Below, piece by piece: positions 59,301 through 64,000 of a stretch of 64,000 nt of DNA. The stretch's first letter is position 1. Each line of letters starts with the position of its first letter. The notes below the pieces were generated by a model. The model saw only the letters and a list, made by a program, of their open reading frames with translations, was not told where the DNA came from and searched no databases. Both the position numbers and the translations under genes were made by a program. Source of the DNA: Aspidapion aeneum (lineage: Eukaryota > Arthropoda > Insecta > Coleoptera > Brentidae); assembly GCA_963576565.1 (NCBI GenBank), contig OY755046.1, forward strand, positions 49,904,786 to 49,968,785, in the 5' to 3' direction.

Positions 59301-61788
59301 GTTCAAGGGATCCACACAGATTCTTCCTTTCTAGGAGTCAACTACAACGTTGGCAATGCTGATTTTTGGCCCAACGGTGGAAGATCGCAAGTTGGTTGCT
59401 CTTTTGACATTTTTGGTCAGTGTGCCCACCTAAGGTATCTATGCTTCTTTTTTTAGATTTGCCTTGCGCAAGTGCGCGAAATGAGCTATACAGCATGATA
59501 AGGATCGCCAGTTTCACTTCCTTTAACACACCGACGCAATCCTATCGGTCGCCGCCTTTTGCTGCGCGGTACCGCTGCGACACCGCGCTGCAGACAAACG
59601 CGTGTGTGTACTGGCGCCACGGGCCGCAATTACGGTAACGCTCTGGTACCGCACGGAAGAACAACGCGTGTGTGTACCGGCGCTAATTGGAGCAAGCGGT
59701 TGACGAGCTCTACCTTATCACAACATATTAAGGTATAAAGTATTATGATAAAAATATTATAATTTTTTAGGTCGATTGAATACTGTGCTGAGAGTATAGC
59801 TAGCGGAGGATTCTATGGACGATTGTGTGATAAATATGATTATTATAAAAATGGAAAATGCAATGTAAATCTGGAAAGAAGTATGGGTGGCTATCCTTTA
59901 GACACTTCGTAAGTTAAGTCGAGAACGCAGACCTTTCGCCCGGTTTTTAGTTTTTTAGTTCAGGCCCTACATCCGAGATTCAAGCGATATCCTGAGTTTA
60001 ATGAAAGAAGCAACACACTTGGTATGGATAGACATAAGACTCGCCCGAAAATTTTACGAAGGGGAACCACCCCCCCCAACCCTGGCAGGGGGGTGGTTCA
60101 CCCCCTTAAACCTGCTTTTTGTTAGTTTTTTGCTAGTAACTCGAAAACAGTCAACTTTTTCAAAAATCTTCTGAAAATCATTTCTCAAGCGGATACAATT
60201 TCTTTTACCTTAGTACCCTCTGACGGCAGTGGTGCACGTTCCATTAGCGTACGAAAAAAGGGGAATATTTTTAAAATATTTTTTTATATTTTTTGTGGTT
60301 GTTTTTTAACAGTCATTTTTTCTCAAAAAAGCATTTTTGCTCTAGAGTTTATTGTATACAGTTAAATACTTATTAACCTATTATAGATATATTTATTTAA
60401 ATAGCCGCCTTGAAATGAAAATAAAAATTTGACAACAACAAACATTTATGATTGTAACTCAGTAAATAATGATGAGAGTGAGTAAAAAATTATTTTTGGT
60501 TAGTAATAACTTAAAACTGACTGTTTCTAGTTGACCTTCTTTAAAGTGGGGGTGATGGGCATCCCCCCTCTCACCCCCCGCAAAAGTGCTCTGTTACAGT
60601 ATTATTTGCAAACTATTAACTTGGCAAGAAACAACTAATTAATTATTAAGGCTAATGCAAAGTCCTCTCTAACGATGTGTAACACGCCCCCCCTTACATC
60701 AGTGGCGCACCTTTCATAGGCATTTAAATAAATAAGAGGTGTGGAAAAAACTTTTTAATTTTCCTAAATTTTACTGACCCACATGTCTGGTTTTAAAACT
60801 TATTTTTAAAGCTGAAGAAATTTCCTTTTCAACGATGTACATTACTCCCCTTTCAACGCAGCAGGAGATCTTGCATAGACACTTGCACTACACTTGAATT
60901 TAAGACAACCATTTTGGAACATAACTAATACACATAATGCGTTCAATGAGAGAAGCAACACACTTGGTATGAATATGTAGTATACTCCCCTAAAAATATA
61001 ACAAGGATGATCCACCCGCCTACTCTTGGCGGGGGGGTGGTTCCCCCTTAAATATTTTTTTCGCCATTTTTCAAGACAACACTTTTGAGGGGGTGAGAAA
61101 TGGGATGCCCCTACCCCCACTTTAGAGAAGGTCAACTAGAAAAAGTCAATTTTATTACTTACTCTTATTATGATTTACTGAGTTACAAAAATGAATGTTC
61201 AAAATTTTTGTTTGATTTGAGGATTTCTACAAACACATTTATTTTTATTTTCAGGCGGCTACTTTAGAAAGTTATGTCCAACTTATTAAATATTTAACTG
61301 TATACAATGATTTTTTGAATAAAAATACTTTTCTGCAAAAAAGAATGTGTTAAGGATACAAAATGCCACCAGAAAAAAACATATTTTAAACATTTTCCTC
61401 TTTTTTCATAGACCTATAGAACATGCACCACTGCCTTTAGAGGGTACTAGGGTATGTGGTTAAAAAGGAAATTTTATTCGCTTGCAAAATGTCCTTTAGA
61501 GTAGTTTTAGAAAAGTTGAGCGTTTTCGAGTTATTAGCAAAAAACCGTCAAAAAGCACGTTTAAGCGGTGGGAACCACCCCCCTGGAAGGGTTGGGGGGT
61601 TCCCTTTTGTAAAATGTTCGGGCGAGTGTGTTGCTTCTATCAATAAACGCATTATCGGACCCCTTAGGGCCTGAACCATTCGAGTACAACAGGATTTAAA
61701 TTTTGGTTTTCTTTTTAGGATAGTCGGAGACTTTTACCTAAATACAAACTCTAAATCGCCCTATGCCTTGGGGCATTACTACCCTTAA
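53396..61788 (+). CDS. Secreted pancreatic-lipase-family enzyme (PLA1-like), seven exons
   Basis: The predicted 322-aa secreted serine esterase is joined from exons 53396-53447, 54483-54699, 57747-57918, 58374-58534, 59276-59434, 59771-59908 and 61719-61788. All introns are GT-AG and the phases agree, giving one 969-nt frame. Residues 1-17 form a hydrophobic signal peptide. The oxyanion motif HGW is at 89-91, the nucleophile is Ser164 in GHSLG, Asp188 is in LDPAGP, and His252 follows CA. DFWPNGG-QVGC is typical of the family. Only seven residues lie between Cys242 and Cys250, where pancreatic lipase has a lid of over 20; such short lids are known in insect phospholipase A1 relatives. It probably hydrolyses phospholipids or galactolipids outside the cell. 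The exon 3 donor (GTCAGT) is the weakest site. It looks intact; introns are full of transposons. Confidence 0.93.
53719..54240 (+). pseudogene. Penelope-like element, GIY-YIG endonuclease end
   Basis: Located in lipase intron 1. The first frame reads RRIAKHYNINTVFSSGNAIR, then ECIYQIPCECSKSYVGKTKR, the GIY-YIG core with its conserved IPC and Arg. After a stop at 53959 another frame continues LHKKSHWRKRKFVEAA and PSTDIPNIW, the end of Penelope endonucleases. Downstream (54195-54243) GGTT...AACC followed by GAAACGTCGGG resembles the 3' half of a Penelope hammerhead ribozyme; the CTGATGA core appears degraded to CTTGAAA. The RT domain is missing. Confidence 0.78.
55413..55613 (-). CDS. Unknown ORF inside the TIR element, exon-like
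   Basis: This 66-codon minus-strand frame starts MPGYNSRNRIYRRSP and contains DETGQCVLIEP and NKYNRVVYSL. Its balanced composition is unlike the surrounding AT-rich sequence. The frame stays open upstream of the Met for about 40 codons, including a hydrophobic run (LLFFTFGC), to a stop near 55732. At its end ACAG|GTAAAA makes a good splice donor just before the stop. It could be a captured host exon of a secreted protein. No family is recognised, and it may not be expressed. Confidence 0.4.
   Translation of the reverse strand: MPGYNSRNRIYRRSPLVDPTNFYDETGQCVLIEPVFLNIALINKYNRVVYSLTPNINNFVRRGQNR
56516..57036. mobile_element. Nested MITE with about 100-bp inverted arms
   Basis: TTCACGACAC and GTGACGTGAA are the ends. 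The arms match through GTGGTCCAGCTGATTTTTGT and AAACAAAAGTTA to AACAACTAATATTTTTT. The element is 521 bp and non-coding, inserted within the larger TIR element. Confidence 0.75.
57047..57170. mobile_element. 124-bp hairpin MITE
   Basis: TGTCCATGGAGCGTATTATC and its inverse, with one mismatch, extend through CCGCGCGGATTT to make arms of about 32 bp. The middle is AT-rich. TTAA follows closely on the right (57177-57180). Confidence 0.75.
58551..58577. repeat. Short perfect hairpin in the lipase intron
   Basis: AGTACGACCTC and GAGGTCGTACT form an 11-bp stem with a 4-base loop, about 16 bases after the exon 4 donor. The predicted RNA could fold next to the splice site. Confidence 0.7.
58652..58912. 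mobile_element. 261-bp MITE in lipase intron 4
   Basis: GGGTAGCTATTCTGGGTCTT and the inverse of the right end (GGGTAGCTAATCTGGGTCTT) match except for one base, for about 24 bp. The middle holds a GAGCGGGCG / CGCCCGCTC stem. CTG may be a 3-bp target duplication. Confidence 0.75.
59958..61676. mobile_element. 1.7-kb foldback in the last lipase intron
   Basis: GTTCAGGCCCTA and its inverse TAGGGCCTGAAC end the element. The arms are about 600 bp each and imperfect. They share CGAAAA(T/C)TTTAC-like, a GGGGAACCACCCCCC block, TTGCTAGTAACTCGAAAA and GTCAACTAGAAA-type blocks in inverse order. The centre is about 60591-61084 and contains a direct repeat of AGAAGCAACACACTTGGTAT. No long reading frame is present. 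Confidence 0.8.
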
Positions 61789-61921
61789 GATATGCTATAG
61801 GTTAGACTTTGCAAAGATGGCGCACGTTTGAAGATTTACAATATTTTTTGTATTTTTTTAATGAAATTATTTAAAATGTTACTATAAATATTACTAACTA
61901 TTAAATTGGATTGAGACGAAA

Positions 61922-61950
61922 AATAAATAAAATTGAGATCAGAAAATAAA
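61922..61950 (+). terminator. Lipase polyadenylation signals
   Basis: AATAAA at about 61922, with an overlapping second copy and another at about 61945, lies 130-160 bases after the lipase stop codon, giving a 3' untranslated region of plausible length. Confidence 0.6.
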
Positions 61951-62533
61951 ACTTTTAAAATATTTTATTTTGGAAGGGGGATTTTTGACAAGATTGAATA
62001 TTTTGTTTTAATAAGGTAAGTAGTGTAGTAGTGGAGGTTCTATATATATTGGTAACATGCCATCCAGTTCTGTCTGTCTGTATGTCTGTCTGTCTGTTGC
62101 TGAAGAAGTGAACTTGGTATGACCTTGGGACTAAAAGAAGTGTGTAAGAAGTTGTGAGCAATGACGTAACAACCAGAGGCTGTTGAAAGGCCCTATTGGT
62201 CAATGAGTTAGGTGCCAATGCGCGAGTAGGTAAAATGGTGTGTTTTTTTAGTTTGAGCTTCACTAGGTTAGCCTGGTCTAGGTAAGTCTTAATGTGAAAA
62301 AGGCCTTAGGTAATTGTTGGTTAAAAAATAAAATAATTTCTAAAAATATTTGTTAAAATTAATCGGGATTGTCTGTGTATCTCTTATCATTGTTTATGCA
62401 GTTATAGTATAACCTTATGACCCACACACGTTCCTGTTTTATCTAATACAGCTGGTTACTTATGCTGTACAGGATGTCTCAAAGTAAATAATGCTAAAAT
62501 AAAAAACTCAAAGTATGTTTTAATTATATATTT
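61951..62533. other. Gene-free spacer with (GTCT)n
   Basis: A (GTCT)n run lies at about 62068-62098. ACAGGATGTCTCAAA at 62468 resembles CAGGGTGTCCCAAA-type MITE ends and may mark the border with the compact ORF cluster that follows. No gene is recognised. Confidence 0.45.
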
Positions 62534-62854
62534 TTATTCATATATATCATATAAACCACACTCATCTCGACCATCAAATTTAAAAATAATTGATTGAAGA
62601 TGTTTTTTCGCGTTATAGTTTGGATAAATTTTCGTATATTCCAGCGCTGCCTCTGTTAATTTACGTTTTCATATTGTAGGTAATAATGGGTATAATGTTG
62701 GTAGTTTTTCCTCAATGATGTATCTGCACGACTCAAACCCAAAATATATCCATTCTGCTAACCATTTATAAATATTTTCATAACTTTTCTCTTCTAAAAG
62801 TTCTTCTAGTTCAAAGTCAATTTTAGTTGACCAATAATTATATTGAAAGTCCAT
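62534..62854 (-). pseudogene. Unknown ORF with in-frame TGA, next to a zinc-pattern ORF
   Basis: The minus-strand frame starts MDFQYNYWSTKIDFELEELL and runs 61 codons to a TGA at 62669-62671. It then stays open in the same frame for 44 more codons, to TAA at 62534-62536, with protein-like composition (EYTKIYPNYNAKKHLQSII and a final GLYDIYE). The simplest reading is a protein of about 105 residues with a nonsense mutation; programmed readthrough is possible. Its ATG lies one base after the stop of the upstream ORF (TAA-G-ATG), a spacing typical of compact viral genes. The family is not recognised. Confidence 0.5.
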
Positions 62855-62855
62855 C

Positions 62856-63098
62856 TTACTGTGTTCTAAATTTTAATTTACCACGTCTCGTTGTTGTATT
62901 TCGGAAAATATTTCCTTGGTTTTTTCCTGGACTTGTATTTCTACAAATATCACACAAATATGAAGCAATTTTGTTGCCTGTGCTTATTTTAACTATGTCT
63001 ACTCTTCCACATTTATCACAGCGAAAATTATGATAAATTGATGGTGGTTGGGAACATTTTCTCATTTCACACGCACAACCTGTCGCTACGACAGACAC
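62856..63098 (-). CDS. 80-aa protein with paired CxxC motifs
   Basis: The minus-strand ORF starts MSVVATGCACEMRKC. Cys27-x2-Cys30 and Cys49-x2-Cys52, 18 residues apart, look like a zinc ribbon or small zinc finger; Cys8, Cys10, Cys15 and His23 could add ligands. The C-terminus is basic. It is intronless and directly followed by the 62854 ORF. Small Cys-rich proteins of this kind are frequent in insect large DNA viruses, but no specific homologue is identified. Confidence 0.5.
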   Translation of the reverse strand: MSVVATGCACEMRKCSQPPSIYHNFRCDKCGRVDIVKISTGNKIASYLCDICRNTSPGKNQGNIFRNTTTRRGKLKFRTQ

Positions 63099-63253
63099 AG
63101 AAAAACTGATTTATCTAAAACTGTAGATGTAGATAAAGGATTATTTCATCTATGCTAAAACGATTGAACTTACTGTGTTGGTTATTTTATAGTCAACCGT
63201 TGAACAGTGTAGATCAGCAAAACTTGGTGTTTTTTTGAAGTCAACCAAATACA

Positions 63254-63427
63254 ATGTTACCAACCTATGAGTGGATTCAACCAAGAATAAAAAAACCCCG
63301 TTGCATCTATTGTACCAAAGGAAATCCACATCGACCTGCTGATTGGATTGTAACAAAACACAGTTCTTGTGAACAGAAGAAAAACGAAGAAGTTAAGAAA
63401 TATATTCAACAAGGCTATCGTGGTTAA
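63254..63427 (+). CDS. 57-aa protein with CxxC...HxxC pattern
   Basis: The plus-strand ORF starts MLPTYEWIQPRIKKPRCIYC. Cys17-x2-Cys20-x15-His36-x2-Cys39 is a plausible single zinc-binding site. The C-terminal part (KKNEEVKKYIQQ) is a charged helix. It is transcribed away from the 63098 ORF across 155 bp and lies 97 bp before the next ORF on the same strand. The function is unknown. The overlapping minus-strand open frame at 63150-63356 is taken as its shadow. Confidence 0.5.
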   Translation: MLPTYEWIQPRIKKPRCIYCTKGNPHRPADWIVTKHSSCEQKKNEEVKKYIQQGYRG

Positions 63428-63467
63428 AAAGAAGTATCAAAGGTCAAAGGTTACTTTTACTTCAACC

Positions 63468-63508
63468 TATAAATAGGGGATTTATAAGTTGAAACTCTTA
63501 CTTTCAGA
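63468..63508 (+). promoter_or_regulatory. TATA box and initiator before the repeat ORF
   Basis: TATAAATAG at 63468-63476 is followed 36 bases later by TCAGA at 63504, close to the arthropod initiator TCAGT. The ORF begins at 63525. Spacing is slightly longer than the usual 30 bases. Confidence 0.55.
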
Positions 63509-63524
63509 ACTAACGCTTTTAAAG

Positions 63525-64000
63525 ATGGTTGAAAATAATAGTATTAATAAAGTGTGGGATGAGATCTCTGCGTCACCAGTTATTACAGAGGACTTTATTG
63601 GATGGTTTTGTGACCATGTGAACTGGGAAGTAATTTGTCGCAAACAAAGATTATCTGATATGTTTATGGCGACCTATATTAATAAGATGCATTGGCCCAA
63701 TGTGTCTAGATATCAAAATTTAAGCGAAGCTTTTATGCATATGTTTAAAAGCGAACTCTATTGGCCTTTTCTTTGTCGTTATCAACGGATGTCTGAAAAT
63801 TTTATAAGAGAAAATGAATGGCGCATCGACTGGGAATACTTATTAAAGTATCAAACACATCTCTCTCCAGAGTTTTTTGAAGAGATGCGTCAAAAACATA
63901 TTAAACCCGAAGAGGGGAGAATTTATGAAGAGGAGCAAATGGAAGAGTCAACTAATATTCGAAATGGGAAGAAACAGTTAAATGGTACTTCAAAGCTGTA
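63525..64000 (+). CDS. Tryptophan-repeat protein, virus-like; open at window end
   Basis: At least 158 codons are open without a stop to the window edge. The start ATG follows a TATA box. Four units of about 23 residues are visible: VNWEVICRKQRLSDMFM, then HWPNVSRYQNLSEAFM, then YWPFLCRYQRMSENFI, then IDWEYLLKYQTHLSPEFF. Their shared pattern is W-x(6)-Q-x-LS-x-x-F. After residue 115 or so the chain becomes acidic and polar. Such units are known from large DNA viruses, including the tryptophan-repeat gene family of entomopoxviruses, and from giant viruses; the role is not established. The lack of introns and the neighbouring compact ORFs point to an endogenous or contaminating viral segment. 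The true length is unknown. Confidence 0.65.
   Translation, partial: MVENNSINKVWDEISASPVITEDFIGWFCDHVNWEVICRKQRLSDMFMATYINKMHWPNVSRYQNLSEAFMHMFKSELYWPFLCRYQRMSENFIRENEWRIDWEYLLKYQTHLSPEFFEEMRQKHIKPEEGRIYEEEQMEESTNIRNGKKQLNGTSKL

Noticed and set aside
61955..62263. 102-codon minus-strand frame
   Set aside because: Half of it is the (GTCT)n microsatellite translation; no domain.
63150..63356. 68-codon minus-strand frame
   Set aside because: Antisense to the 63254 ORF, hydrophobic, no motif; the plus-strand Cys/His pattern is the better call.
1..64000. tRNA, rRNA or CRISPR arrays
   Set aside because: No cloverleaf-like set of A and B boxes, no rRNA core sequence and no regularly spaced short repeats with unique spacers were seen. 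A covariance search was not possible here.

Overview
The window looks like repeat-dense, AT-rich insect nuclear DNA; a beetle or similar large-genome insect is plausible but cannot be proven from the sequence. The signs are one spliced secreted-lipase gene with canonical GT-AG introns, and a dense mix of arthropod transposons (BEL/Pao, several LINE clades, mariner, P-like, hAT, Penelope-like, many foldback elements and MITEs). I see no bacterial operons, rRNA, tRNA or CRISPR array.

Layout. 0-9.4 kb: three truncated copies of one LINE family whose 3' end is a (TAG)n tail, plus a long-TIR MITE. 10-12 kb: a dead mariner split by a foldback element that holds AATAGCGA-type repeats and a (CCGAA)n array. 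13.2-14.7 kb: a deleted P-element relative with a THAP-domain remnant and a visible target duplication. 15-24 kb: a TIR element, a jockey-like fragment, an RT-LINE split by a 762-bp TIR element, and a CR1/jockey-type LINE. 24.4-32.3 kb: a young, nearly intact BEL/Pao retrotransposon on the minus strand with about 99% identical LTRs, one in-frame TGA and a rearranged palindromic 3' end. It sits inside an older short repeat. 33-52 kb: more LINE fragments, a 130-bp tandem array, foldback elements, hAT MITEs, a decayed RT/endonuclease pseudogene and a pair of 0.4-0.5-kb direct repeats.

53.4-61.8 kb is the one convincing host gene: a seven-exon pancreatic-lipase-family gene (322 aa, signal peptide, Ser-Asp-His triad, very short lid). 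Its introns carry a Penelope-like fragment, a 2.4-kb element with a 9-bp target duplication that carries an exon-like minus-strand ORF, a 261-bp MITE and a 1.7-kb foldback.

62.5-64.0 kb is different in style: compact, intronless, closely spaced small ORFs, two with Cys-pair zinc-binding patterns, one with an in-frame TGA. They lead into an ORF open to the window end that is built of about 23-residue Trp/Leu-Ser repeats. Such repeats are typical of some large DNA viruses, including entomopoxvirus 'tryptophan repeat' families. This is the best candidate for an undescribed system, most simply an endogenous viral segment.
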